Shown here: in pieces, positions 17,075-24,505 of the stretch
Numbering within the stretch: position 1 is the stretch's first letter
How the letters are laid out: each line of letters begins with the position of its first letter
Source: JAJFFW01 sp963922595
GTDB lineage: Bacteria > Pseudomonadota > Alphaproteobacteria > Caulobacterales > Parvularculaceae
NCBI GenBank assembly: GCA_963922595.1
Contig: CAWUIM010000005.1
Coordinates: forward strand, 32,739 to 96,738
DNA length: 64,000 nucleotides
Reading direction: 5' to 3'
Made by a program: the position numbers and the translations under genes
Notes under the pieces: model-generated
The model's input: only the letters and a program-made list of their open reading frames with translations
Databases searched by the model: none
Told to the model about the DNA's origin: nothing

Positions 17075-18328
17075 TTAATTGTTCGGATTGCAACCGCGAC
17101 CGACGCGGTCCAACGCTTCCGGACGATTCAAATCGCCGCTCAATTTGCGCCAGCGCTGCTCGGGTTTGTCGCCGCTGTACTTGCGCGCAGCTCTCTTTGC
17201 CGCCGGGTGGCCGCCAAGCGCCGCCTCTTTCAAATAGCTGTCTGCGCGCTCCGCATTCTGGACGGCGTCGCAAATCTGCACGCTGGAAAGCACTGTTTGC
17301 GTTCCATAAAGAAGCGCCAAATTCCACGAGGCGTCCGCGTCGCCCCGCCCGGCCGCCATCTCGAGCCAGTTCAGCGCATAGTCTGTGTTTTGTCGGACGC
17401 CGAGCCCTCCGGCGTACATTACCCCGAGCACATTCTGCGAAGCGATGTCCTTTGCGATTTGCGCGCCTGCGCAAATGAGCAGCACCGTTTGTTCTGCTGT
17501 AAGGACACCCGTTTGATCAAACCATAGGTCCGCTTGAAACTCGCGCACCGCACGGCGGGTGTCCGCTCCGTGTTTGTTATCTACATTGCCCGAGTAATAA
17601 GCCATCGCCTTCAGCGCCTGTTGCTTTTGTTTCATTTCGATCAATCCGCCGAGCGGGTTTTTGTCGAAGTCCCGCGCGATGCGCGAGAGCGTTTCATCCG
17701 TGTAGTCACAGGTCATCGTCTGAAATTGGATGCGTTTTGCCGCGTAGATCGCTGCCTGCCCGCCAACGCCGCTACCAAGCGTGATTGAATGACGATAAAA
17801 TTCTCGGGCGCTATCCCAGCTTTTCAACGCGCTGTCCGCGTCGCCGCGCCGAAGATAATACCGCGACCATTGTATGGCTGATCGCGTGTCTTCGGCCTCC
17901 ATGCAATAACCGTTCGACCATCGCCGACAGGGGCCGCCTTCAGCCACTGTTGGCGCAACGAGGACAGGTGGCTGGCCATCGGTTGTTTCCGCCGCCTCAA
18001 GGTAGCCGTCGCTCCACCCGTCCTGCCAGGCGAAGTAAATCGCCGCAGCAATGATCGCTATCACCGCCAAAATAATCAGCAACTTTACAATGTAATAGAA
18101 GATTGATTTTGGCTGTTTCCGGCCGCGCCCTTCGCCGCACGTGCACCGCCTGCCGTCGCCACATGTGCAAGGCCCCCGCTGACAATAAACAATGGTGCTG
18201 TTTTTTTGATCAGAACTGCAATTCGAGTCCGGCGGGCATAATTCACGGCGGCGAATAGGTGCGTCGCGGTGATCCACGCATTCCGCTCTTGCAAGGTCGT
18301 AACCGCCGGAGCGTTGATCGATTATCAT
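17075..18328 (-). CDS. Membrane-anchored Sel1-repeat protein with CxC motifs and peptidoglycan-binding-like domain
   Basis: A 417-aa protein with GAGGGGG ribosome site before the ATG at 18328. The N-terminal 75 residues are Cys-rich with two CTCG(D/E)G repeats, suggesting a cytoplasmic metal-binding segment. One transmembrane helix (about 80-102, IVKLLIILAVIAIIAAAIYF) follows. The external part contains a peptidoglycan-binding_1-like segment (HGADTRRAVREFQADLWF ... GVLTAEQTV) and Sel1-type repeats (NVLGVMYAGGLGVRQNTDYALNWLEMA). Such proteins often scaffold envelope complexes. The palindrome at 18391 lies 63 bases upstream, linking the operon to the CRP-type regulator and hence to the DyP-P450 genes. 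Confidence 0.8.
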   Translation of the reverse strand: MIIDQRSGGYDLARAECVDHRDAPIRRRELCPPDSNCSSDQKNSTIVYCQRGPCTCGDGRRCTCGEGRGRKQPKSIFYYIVKLLIILAVIAIIAAAIYFAWQDGWSDGYLEAAETTDGQPPVLVAPTVAEGGPCRRWSNGYCMEAEDTRSAIQWSRYYLRRGDADSALKSWDSAREFYRHSITLGSGVGGQAAIYAAKRIQFQTMTCDYTDETLSRIARDFDKNPLGGLIEMKQKQQALKAMAYYSGNVDNKHGADTRRAVREFQADLWFDQTGVLTAEQTVLLICAGAQIAKDIASQNVLGVMYAGGLGVRQNTDYALNWLEMAAGRGDADASWNLALLYGTQTVLSSVQICDAVQNAERADSYLKEAALGGHPAAKRAARKYSGDKPEQRWRKLSGDLNRPEALDRVGRGCNPNN

Positions 18329-18390
18329 TGCCTAACCCCCTCGTCGTTGCTGCAATGGGGGCATGATTGGTGAATTGGAGGGCGTCGTCA

Positions 18391-18404
18391 GTGACGACCG
18401 TCAC
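18391..18404. promoter_or_regulatory. CRP-type operator, site 3 (GTGACGACCGTCAC)
   Basis: Identical to the site at 7413-7426. It lies 63-76 bases upstream of the start codon of the Sel1-protein operon. This third copy, 11 kb away from the second, defines a small regulon spanning the island. Confidence 0.75.
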
Positions 18405-18597
18405 GCTTCCAAAAAAAATCATTGCTAAGAAGAAAATGCAGGTTTTTGTTGGGATTTCGGAAGCCGTGCGCGAGTAGGCGACTCAGAAATCTCATGTGAG
18501 ATGTGCTCAGCAGCTTCAACACCTTTTCTGGTCGGTACGGCTATTTAAATTTCGCGCAGAACGTTTCCAGAAAGTTCATCTTAGGGCGTTTGGGACG

Positions 18598-19059
18598 CTA
18601 TTGATAGGAATACCCATAATAGGTTGTGGGCGTGAACGGCTCCAGTTCGTATTGTTCTTGAAGGAACGCCACGATATCCGTCATTTCAGAAACCGTCATC
18701 ACGTCATTATACTTCCGCATCACGGACTCATCCCCGACAGCGACGCCCTCAACGATGTATTTCTGAGAAATTTTGTGGGACGGATTGATCACGGATGTGA
18801 CGAGCTGACCATATGTCTGGATACGCGTTGTTCGGCCGCCGAGCGTTACTGTCATCACTGGATCGACGCCTTCGCGAAGGTCATCACGTCCCGCAACCGC
18901 ATGACAGTCCGTACAATGAAATTGAACAAAGGCGGCTTCGCCGGCGGCGATATCGCCCTCTGGAAGCGTGAAGCCGCGGCCTGATTTTGGTCCGCCGTCG
19001 CATGCGGCGAGCGCTACGCCAGCGGACAGCCACACGGCCCAATATATCTTCCCGGTCAT
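18598..19059 (-). CDS. Membrane-anchored c-type cytochrome (lipoprotein)
   Basis: A 153-aa protein with a lipobox (ALAAC, Cys20) and one heme-c attachment motif CTDCH (Cys49, Cys52, His53). The later part (VTLGGRTTRIQTYGQLVTSVINPSH) is shared with small c-type cytochromes that carry electrons in the periplasm. A perfect FNR/FixK box stands 77-90 bases upstream of the ATG. The cytochrome b561 gene lies directly upstream in the same direction, so the two may form a periplasmic electron route used under low oxygen. The physiological partner is unknown. Confidence 0.85.
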   Translation of the reverse strand: MTGKIYWAVWLSAGVALAACDGGPKSGRGFTLPEGDIAAGEAAFVQFHCTDCHAVAGRDDLREGVDPVMTVTLGGRTTRIQTYGQLVTSVINPSHKISQKYIVEGVAVGDESVMRKYNDVMTVSEMTDIVAFLQEQYELEPFTPTTYYGYSYQ

Positions 19060-19135
19060 TAATCAGCCTCCCTGAATTCCCCCTAACTCATTCCGTCATC
19101 AACTTTTCAGTCTAAGTCGAAATTAACGGCCCACA

Positions 19136-19149
19136 TTGATTGAAATCAA
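19136..19149. promoter_or_regulatory. FixK/FNR box TTGATTGAAATCAA (cytochrome c gene)
   Basis: Perfect TTGAT-N4-ATCAA palindrome, 77-90 bases upstream of the cytochrome c start at 19059. Confidence 0.85.
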
Positions 19150-19202
19150 TCAGAAATTTCTACTCTATTTAAGATAAAAGATGAGCGGCGTCGCCGCTTT
19201 CG

Positions 19203-19799
19203 TCAAATCCGCGGCATCATGCGTAACAAGAGTGCGTCCCGTTTGACGAACTGATGGTAAAGTGCCGCCGCCACATGCAGAACCAATAGAGCGAGAATAA
19301 TGTCTGCAGCGAATCCGTGTGCGGAATTCACCATCCCGGCGACCATGGGGCTGTTTTCCGGCCATTGAAAAATCGGCCCCAAGCCGAACGGGCGCACAGG
19401 ATACGAGACAAGCGTCGCCAGGAAAAACCCGATGGCGGGGGTTATAAGAAACAGGGCGTAAAAAATTTGGTGGATCGCGCGCGCAAGCATTTTTTGCCAC
19501 GGCTGATCCAATGCAATGTCGTGAGGGCGCGGGCGAACAAATCGCCACAGCCAGCGCACGACGCCGAGCGCCGCAATTGTGAGACCCAGACCCGCATGGA
19601 GCCGGATGCGTTCTTCCATAACGCTGTCCGGCACCTCCTCAAATGAGCTCGTGAAAATGAGATAGACGAGAATGAGCGCCATTATCCAATGCAGGCACTG
19701 TGCAACAACATCGTAGCGTTCTGCTGGCGGTGATTGCTGCGAGGATAATTCTTCAGGCATTCTGCTCACAAACAAAGTGTTAAAAACCATCAAATTCAT
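19203..19799 (-). CDS. Cytochrome b561 family protein
   Basis: A 198-aa four-helix membrane cytochrome b. RYDVVAQCLHWIMALILVYLIF opens helix 1 with the first heme-ligand His. Further His residues are present in IRLHAGLGLTIAALG, ARAIHQIFYALFLIT and ALLVLHVAAALYHQF, as in the bacterial b561 (CybB) family, which passes electrons between quinol and periplasmic carriers. The start may be the ATG at 19799 or an internal ATG at 19760; neither has a strong ribosome site. The nearest FixK box (20153) lies far upstream, beyond a small repeat element. Confidence 0.9.
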   Translation of the reverse strand: MNLMVFNTLFVSRMPEELSSQQSPPAERYDVVAQCLHWIMALILVYLIFTSSFEEVPDSVMEERIRLHAGLGLTIAALGVVRWLWRFVRPRPHDIALDQPWQKMLARAIHQIFYALFLITPAIGFFLATLVSYPVRPFGLGPIFQWPENSPMVAGMVNSAHGFAADIILALLVLHVAAALYHQFVKRDALLLRMMPRI

Positions 19800-19978
19800 C
19801 GTAGATCGACCGGGCTGACCTCGTATTTTCCAGCGCAGAACGATCGTCAGTGGACAGCCAAATTAAGAGCGAAAACCAGAAGAATCCGGCGATGAGCGCA
19901 ATTATTGAGAAGAGGGCCATATCGCTATTCTATTTTTCGTGGGTAGGCTGCGTGAGTGGACGATGTCTGCTGGGCGCT

Positions 19979-20098
19979 CCTCCCCTTGCAAAGGGGAGGC
20001 TTGAGCGGCGATTGTGGTCTCCTCTCTGGCTTTTGCATATGTTAATCTGTCTGCGATTCATTCTCCATTGGCGAAAGCCTCCCCTTTGCAAGGGGAGG
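19979..20098. repeat. MITE/REP-like element with 24-bp inverted repeats
   Basis: The left arm 19979-20002 (CCTCCCCTTGCAAAGGGG plus AGGCTT) is the reverse complement of the right arm 20075-20098. Each arm is itself nearly palindromic (CTCCCC...GGGGAG). The about 70 bases between the arms have no coding signal. The structure fits a small non-autonomous element or a REP-type repeat. No transposase is nearby. Confidence 0.75.
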
Positions 20099-20152
20099 CG
20101 ACGCGCACTCCGCTTCGCAGATGACACCGTACGGCGCCTCATCGTGGGTGAA

Positions 20153-20166
20153 TTGACGAAAATCAA
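20153..20166. promoter_or_regulatory. FixK/FNR box TTGACGAAAATCAA
   Basis: TTGAC-N4-ATCAA. The only leftward gene downstream without its own box is cytochrome b561 at 19799, about 350 bases away, with the inverted-repeat element between. Confidence 0.75.
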
Positions 20167-20194
20167 CGCCGATTATTTTAGAGCCAGCTCTCTG

Positions 20195-20668
20195 TTAGAG
20201 CGTATCGATAACCGCTTTCAGTTTGCTCCGCACTTCAGTCGCAATCTCACCGAGAGCGTCATTTTTAACCGCCGCCATGGAGGCGATCGGGTCGACAGCC
20301 GCCACCTCGACGCCGCCCTCCTCCAACGCCTGAACGATTACGTTGCAAGGAAGCATGGCGCCGATCTTGTCTTCGGCCTGTAAGGCTTTGTGCGCAAATC
20401 CGGGATTGCAGGCGCCGAGAATCGTATAGGGCCGAAAATCCTCATCGATTTTTTTCTTCAGAGTCGCTTTCACGTCGATTTCCGTGAGGACGCCGAAGCC
20501 TTCTTCCGCGAGCGCGGCGCTCACGCGCTCGATCGCATCATTGAACGGCATATCAAGACGTTTCGCAAAATAGTATGACATTTGATCATGGTCCTCTGGG
20601 TTATGCGCCCGGTCACGTTGAAAATAGCTGAGAAGGTCGCTCAGCTTCATTGCCATTGGTTCAGTCAC
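20195..20668 (-). CDS. DUF302-family protein
   Basis: A 157-aa soluble protein. The DUF302 fold is visible in YYFAKRLDMPFNDAIERVSAAL, EGFGVLTEIDVKATLKKKI, YTILGACNPGFAHKAL and IGAMLPCNVIV. The conserved Cys residues (LGAC, LPC) are present. Family members are small alpha/beta proteins of unclear role that recur in stress and respiratory loci. It begins at a GTG (20668) with GGAAG six bases upstream, 13 bases after the lipoprotein gene, so both are in one operon driven from the FixK box at 21217. Confidence 0.88.
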   Translation of the reverse strand: MTEPMAMKLSDLLSYFQRDRAHNPEDHDQMSYYFAKRLDMPFNDAIERVSAALAEEGFGVLTEIDVKATLKKKIDEDFRPYTILGACNPGFAHKALQAEDKIGAMLPCNVIVQALEEGGVEVAAVDPIASMAAVKNDALGEIATEVRSKLKAVIDTL

Positions 20669-20681
20669 TTAGCGCTTCCAA

Positions 20682-21182
20682 TTAGTCCAAACGTGAAAGA
20701 AACTTGTCAATCCGCTGCGGCGTCAATTCCGGACCGGTGACAGTCAATCCGTTTTCCAACTCAAAGAGCATTGAAAGACCGCTGCGGCGCGCGCCTTCAA
20801 GCCACTCCCGCTCCATGGCGATTTCATAAACGGTGATAAACCCGCAGATCTCATCCATGCGCCGAAACTTGACGCCGCAGGTGCATTCATTGCTGATCTG
20901 GCGGGGACGAAGGCGTTCGCCGTTTGAAAGAACAACGGCGGTAATCCGTTGCGGGCTCGTCTCGCCCGGGTGAAACCCCTGAATGCCGAGCGTGATATTG
21001 TCGCGCGCGTTAACGCCAAGCTCGGCGAGATACTCCGTTGTCTCCCCTTGCCCCTCATAAACCGAGCACTGGGCAATGGGCGTGTAGGAGGCGTCGCCTA
21101 CACTATTTTGCGTGGCGCACGCCGAGGCGAAGCAAGCAATCAGAATAATGGTCGCAATGCGCGATGTGAGAAGAATATCCAT
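20682..21182 (-). CDS. Unknown lipoprotein
   Basis: A 166-aa predicted lipoprotein with hydrophobic N-terminus and lipobox ASAC (Cys22). The mature region has a mixed alpha/beta pattern and a small Cys group (NECTCGVKF, EICGF) that could form disulfides or bind metal. No family is recognised. It is the first gene of an operon with the DUF302 gene. The FixK box 21217-21230 lies only 35-48 bases before the start codon. Confidence 0.7.
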   Translation of the reverse strand: MDILLTSRIATIILIACFASACATQNSVGDASYTPIAQCSVYEGQGETTEYLAELGVNARDNITLGIQGFHPGETSPQRITAVVLSNGERLRPRQISNECTCGVKFRRMDEICGFITVYEIAMEREWLEGARRSGLSMLFELENGLTVTGPELTPQRIDKFLSRLD

Positions 21183-21216
21183 CCGCCGCTTTCAGCGACT
21201 TTCGCCCAGACTCGCA

Positions 21217-21230
21217 TTGACCGGAATCAA
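21217..21230. promoter_or_regulatory. FixK/FNR box TTGACCGGAATCAA (lipoprotein-DUF302 operon)
   Basis: TTGAC-N4-ATCAA, 35-48 bases upstream of the ATG at 21182 and between that gene and the divergent fixL. Confidence 0.8.
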
Positions 21231-21374
21231 ATCCCAGCAAGACATTCGGCGATCGTTGTACGCGCCCGTGCTCTGTCGCGGTGATATTGTTACAACGCGT
21301 CGCGCATTGCGCCGAGATTAACTTGAGCGTCACCGCGCCTTGCAATACAAATCGGCTTCAACTATCGGGCCGGA

Positions 21375-22892
21375 ATGCAACACGTTGATTTGGCAGGCAT
21401 TGGCGAAGCGTTCGTCGATGAAATTCTCGATACGGTGGAAACGCCGATCGCGCTCTTGGGCGGGAATGGAGCCATTCTTCGCTTTAATCACGCTTGCGAA
21501 CGACTGACGGAATATTCCGAGGCCGAAGCGATCGGCAAAAAAGTCTGGGAATTCCTCATCATTGATGAGGAAATGGAGGCCGTAAAGAAAGTCTTTGAAA
21601 GGACTTGCGCGGAAGACCTTGCAACGCATTACGTCAACTACTGGAAAACGAAGAGCGGTCACCGGCGACTTCTCAAATGGTCTAATAAGACTCTGCGAAA
21701 GCCGGACGGCTCCGTCGCCTTGATCCTCGCAACTGCAATCGACATCACCGATCTGAAATCAATCGAACATGATTTAACGGCGAACCAGGCTTTCCTGCGG
21801 TCGATTATCGACGCGTCGCCCATTGCGGTTATCACGATTGATGAAAGTGCGCGGATTCTGACGTTCAGCCGGCAAGCCGAACTTACGTTCGGGTGCAAAG
21901 AGGCGGATGTCTTGGGGAAAAACATCCATATAATGATGCCTGATCCCGACCGGTCCCGCCATGACGGTTACATGGATCACTATATGGAAACAGGCGAGAA
22001 TAGGATTATTGGCCGAGCCAGGAAAGTGACTGCACAGCGCCTCAACGGCGAGAAATTTCCCGCGATCCTTCACGTGAGCGAGTTCAAGAATGGTCGGCGC
22101 GTTTTCGTTGGGTTTGTGGAGGACATCTCTGAAAAAGAAGAAACCGAGCGACGGCTTTCTGACACGCAGTTTCAGCTTCACCATGCAGGCCGCGTCGGCG
22201 CCATGGGGGAAATAGCAACATCCATCGCACACGAATTGAACCAACCGCTAACAGCCGCCGCGAGCCTCGCGGGCGCTGTGTCGCTCACGCTGAAAAAGGC
22301 GAATGACGAAACCTCTGGCGAAGCAATCGCCTTACTCGACGATGTTGTTAGCGAAATCCGGCGCGCCAGCGATATTATTTTTCAGATGCGGGAATTTATT
22401 CGGAAACGGAAAACGGCCAAGAGCCTCCACGACGTGAATAAAATTGTGGAAGACGCGGCGGCGTTAGCCATCATCGGCGCAGAGGCTGACGGAATCGAAG
22501 TGAAGTGGGATCTTTCTCCTGAGACGGGCTCGATGTCGCTCGACCGCATCCAAATTCAACAAGTTGTCACCAACCTTATCCGAAACGCAATCGACGCCAT
22601 GCGCGGCGCTCCAAAAAAAGTCTTAACCATCTCAACAAGTAGGACAGAAGAAGACGTCGCGGTAAGCGTCGCCGACACGGGGCCCGGCCTGGCGGATGAC
22701 CTTAAGGACAAGCTTTTCGAACCCTTTGTTTCAGGAAAAGATGACGGCATGGGCGTCGGCCTGTCGATTTCAAAATCAATAATTGACTCACATCAAGGCG
22801 AGATCGGCGCAACCACACTAGAGAGCGGCGGTTGTGTATTTTCGTTCTTACTGCCGGCGGGGGCCCGGGAAGATGTTGACGATCTTGCCTAA
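21375..22892 (+). CDS. fixL: Oxygen-sensing heme-PAS histidine kinase FixL
   Basis: A 505-aa cytoplasmic sensor kinase. An N-terminal PAS (about 15-125) is followed by a second PAS (about 140-252) of the FixL heme type. The segment DRSRHDGYMDHY places His196 where the proximal heme ligand His200 of Bradyrhizobium FixL lies, and Arg216 where the regulatory Arg220 lies. The position of Arg206 is His202 here. The kinase part has phospho-acceptor His286 in SIAHELNQPLTAA, N-box NLIRNAIDAM and G-boxes DTGPGL / GMGVGLSI. With FixJ directly downstream it should phosphorylate FixJ when oxygen is low and so switch on fixK. No membrane helices are seen, unlike rhizobial Sinorhizobium FixL. Confidence 0.95.
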   Translation: MQHVDLAGIGEAFVDEILDTVETPIALLGGNGAILRFNHACERLTEYSEAEAIGKKVWEFLIIDEEMEAVKKVFERTCAEDLATHYVNYWKTKSGHRRLLKWSNKTLRKPDGSVALILATAIDITDLKSIEHDLTANQAFLRSIIDASPIAVITIDESARILTFSRQAELTFGCKEADVLGKNIHIMMPDPDRSRHDGYMDHYMETGENRIIGRARKVTAQRLNGEKFPAILHVSEFKNGRRVFVGFVEDISEKEETERRLSDTQFQLHHAGRVGAMGEIATSIAHELNQPLTAAASLAGAVSLTLKKANDETSGEAIALLDDVVSEIRRASDIIFQMREFIRKRKTAKSLHDVNKIVEDAAALAIIGAEADGIEVKWDLSPETGSMSLDRIQIQQVVTNLIRNAIDAMRGAPKKVLTISTSRTEEDVAVSVADTGPGLADDLKDKLFEPFVSGKDDGMGVGLSISKSIIDSHQGEIGATTLESGGCVFSFLLPAGAREDVDDLA

Positions 22893-23514
22893 GGGCTCGG
22901 TGTTTCTGGTTGATGACGACGTTGCGGTGCGACGCGGCGTCGCCGCCCTATTGAGGGCCGCTGATTACGACACGCAGACATTCAAATCCGGCGATGAATT
23001 CCTGGAACGCTTGCCGGAACTCGATTGTAACCATGCCGTCGTGCTCGTCGATGTCTGCATGCCGGGTATCCAGGGCCTAGAGTTACATGAAGAGTTGAAA
23101 AAGAGAAACGTTGGACTGCCTGTTGTCGTCATGACGGCGCACGGCGATATTCCGATGGCGGTGCGCGCCATGCGCAACGGCGTCATCGACTTTTTGCAAA
23201 AACCATTCACTGTAGATGAAGTGACAAGCGCGCTGGATCGAGCGCTAACGCAACCCTCGCCGCCTTCCCCTCCTTCGCCCGACAGCGCGCCAAAAGACCT
23301 TGTTGTACTGTACGAGACTTTGACTCCGCGCGAACATGATGTCTTTCAGGAACTTGTGGGCGGCGCCACCAATAAAGAGATCGCACGCAGCCTTAATATA
23401 AGCCCTCGGACGGTTGAGGTGCATCGTCAGAAGGTCATGACAAAGATGAACGCCGGCAATCTTGCGGCGCTGGTGCGGATGGCGGTCTCCCTCGGCGTTG
23501 ACGGGACGCCCTGA
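22873..23514 (+). CDS. fixJ: Response regulator FixJ
   Basis: A 213-aa two-domain regulator. The receiver has acidic Asp14/15, phospho-acceptor Asp60 (VVLVDVCMPG), MTAHGD and LQKPF. A Pro/Ser linker and a LuxR-type HTH (LTPREHDVFQELVGGATNKEIA, SPRTVEVHRQKVMTKM) follow. The start is placed at the ATG at 22873, which overlaps the end of fixL by 20 bases and gives the usual FixJ length. Phosphorylated FixJ activates fixK in related bacteria; possible sites stand at 24287-24308. Confidence 0.95.
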   Translation: MLTILPKGSVFLVDDDVAVRRGVAALLRAADYDTQTFKSGDEFLERLPELDCNHAVVLVDVCMPGIQGLELHEELKKRNVGLPVVVMTAHGDIPMAVRAMRNGVIDFLQKPFTVDEVTSALDRALTQPSPPSPPSPDSAPKDLVVLYETLTPREHDVFQELVGGATNKEIARSLNISPRTVEVHRQKVMTKMNAGNLAALVRMAVSLGVDGTP

Positions 23515-23541
23515 CCGCCAAAGACGTTGAAAAGGTGTTTT

Positions 23542-24267
23542 GTGAACACGCTTGAGCATGATCATACGCCCGGCGCCATCGCCGAACGGCTCGCCGATCC
23601 GCCAGACCCAAGCTACTTGCGCGACTGGGTGCTCGGCGGCATCGACGGCGCGGTGACCACATTCGCAATTGTCGCTGGCGTCGCCGGCGCCGGACTTTCC
23701 TATTCAATCGTGATTATCCTCGGCGTCGCGAATTTGATCGCTGACGGTATCTCCATGGCGGCCGGCAACTACAGCGGCGTAAAGGCGGAGAACGACGACT
23801 ATCAAAGACTGCGCGAGATGGAGCGCCGGCATATCGCCCGCACGCCCGACGGCGAACGCGAAGAAGTGCGTCAGATATTCGCCGGTAAAGGCTTTGCGGG
23901 CGACGACCTTGAGCGCGCCGTCGACGTCATCACCGCTGATGAAGAGCGCTGGATCGACTTTATGCTCACAGAAGAATTCGGCTTACCGAAGGGCGCGCGC
24001 CCGCCCCTGCCTGCAGCTGCGGCGACATTCTCGGCTTTTGTAATCTGCGGCGCCGTGCCGCTCATCCCCTATTTTTTCGGCGCTTCTCGGAGTTTCCTTT
24101 TCGCAACCGTCGGCGCAGGCCTCGTGTTCTTCGTCATCGGCGCCCTTAAATCGAGATGGTCGACGGCGCCTTGGTGGGCGTCAGGAGCAGAAACGTTCGC
24201 AATCGGGGCCGTCGCCGCGAGCGCCGCCTACTACATTGGCGATTTTTTAGAAAAATTTGGCGCGTAG
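23542..24267 (+). CDS. VIT1/CCC1-family transporter (iron/manganese)
   Basis: A 241-aa membrane protein from the GTG at 23542, with AAAGG before it; a TTG at 23527 is less likely. Helix 1 has the family motif LRDWVLGGIDGAVTTFAIVAGVAGAG, then NLIADGISMAAGNY. A cytoplasmic helical segment rich in Glu and Arg (MERRHIARTPDGEREEV ... TADEERWIDFMLTEE) corresponds to the metal-binding hinge of VIT proteins. Two or three more helices follow. Such proteins move Fe2+ or Mn2+ out of the cytosol. It is cotranscribed with fixLJ (27-base gap), which suggests iron handling linked to respiration. Confidence 0.88.
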   Translation: MNTLEHDHTPGAIAERLADPPDPSYLRDWVLGGIDGAVTTFAIVAGVAGAGLSYSIVIILGVANLIADGISMAAGNYSGVKAENDDYQRLREMERRHIARTPDGEREEVRQIFAGKGFAGDDLERAVDVITADEERWIDFMLTEEFGLPKGARPPLPAAAATFSAFVICGAVPLIPYFFGASRSFLFATVGAGLVFFVIGALKSRWSTAPWWASGAETFAIGAVAASAAYYIGDFLEKFGA

Positions 24268-24286
24268 ACGCTTTCCCTAAGTACTT

Positions 24287-24308
24287 CTACGTATGGACCT
24301 CTACGTAG
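24287..24308. promoter_or_regulatory. Possible FixJ-binding repeats upstream of fixK
   Basis: Two copies of CTACGTA start 14 bases apart (24287-24293 and 24301-24307). TACGTAG matches most of the rhizobial FixJ element GTAMGTAG. They lie about 200 bases upstream of the regulator start at 24506. This is an analogy only; the distance is large for direct activation. Confidence 0.4.
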
Positions 24309-24505
24309 AGGCCCAATCGCCCGGTTAACGCGGATATCGGCCAAAATCCCGGCGTTTACGGGCGCTTCCTGATCATGCGGCGCAAAAACACCGCGCAAGG
24401 TGCGCCGGTTCCGTAGGTACTCAACCGAACTGTGAACGGGCCTCAGTCATGCTTTTATCCGTATGGGTAGCGTAACGGGTAATCTTGGACACAGGGAGAT
24501 TTTTT

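Larger units (their letters stand above)
19800..20194. other. Intergenic region with inverted-repeat element and FixK box
   Basis: A 395-base gap. It holds a 124-base element with 24-bp inverted ends (19979-20098) and, just outside it, the FixK box at 20153. A 78-codon minus-strand reading frame across the element (SLPFARGGA) is a by-product of the repeat arms and is not called as a gene. Confidence 0.6.

Noticed and set aside
19930..20166. 78-codon frame containing SLPFARGGA across the repeat element
   Set aside because: The sequence is produced by the palindromic arms of the repeat and runs through a FixK box; not a real gene.
22834..22872. Longer FixJ N-terminus
   Set aside because: It would extend FixJ far into fixL; the ATG at 22873 gives the usual length and a typical overlap.
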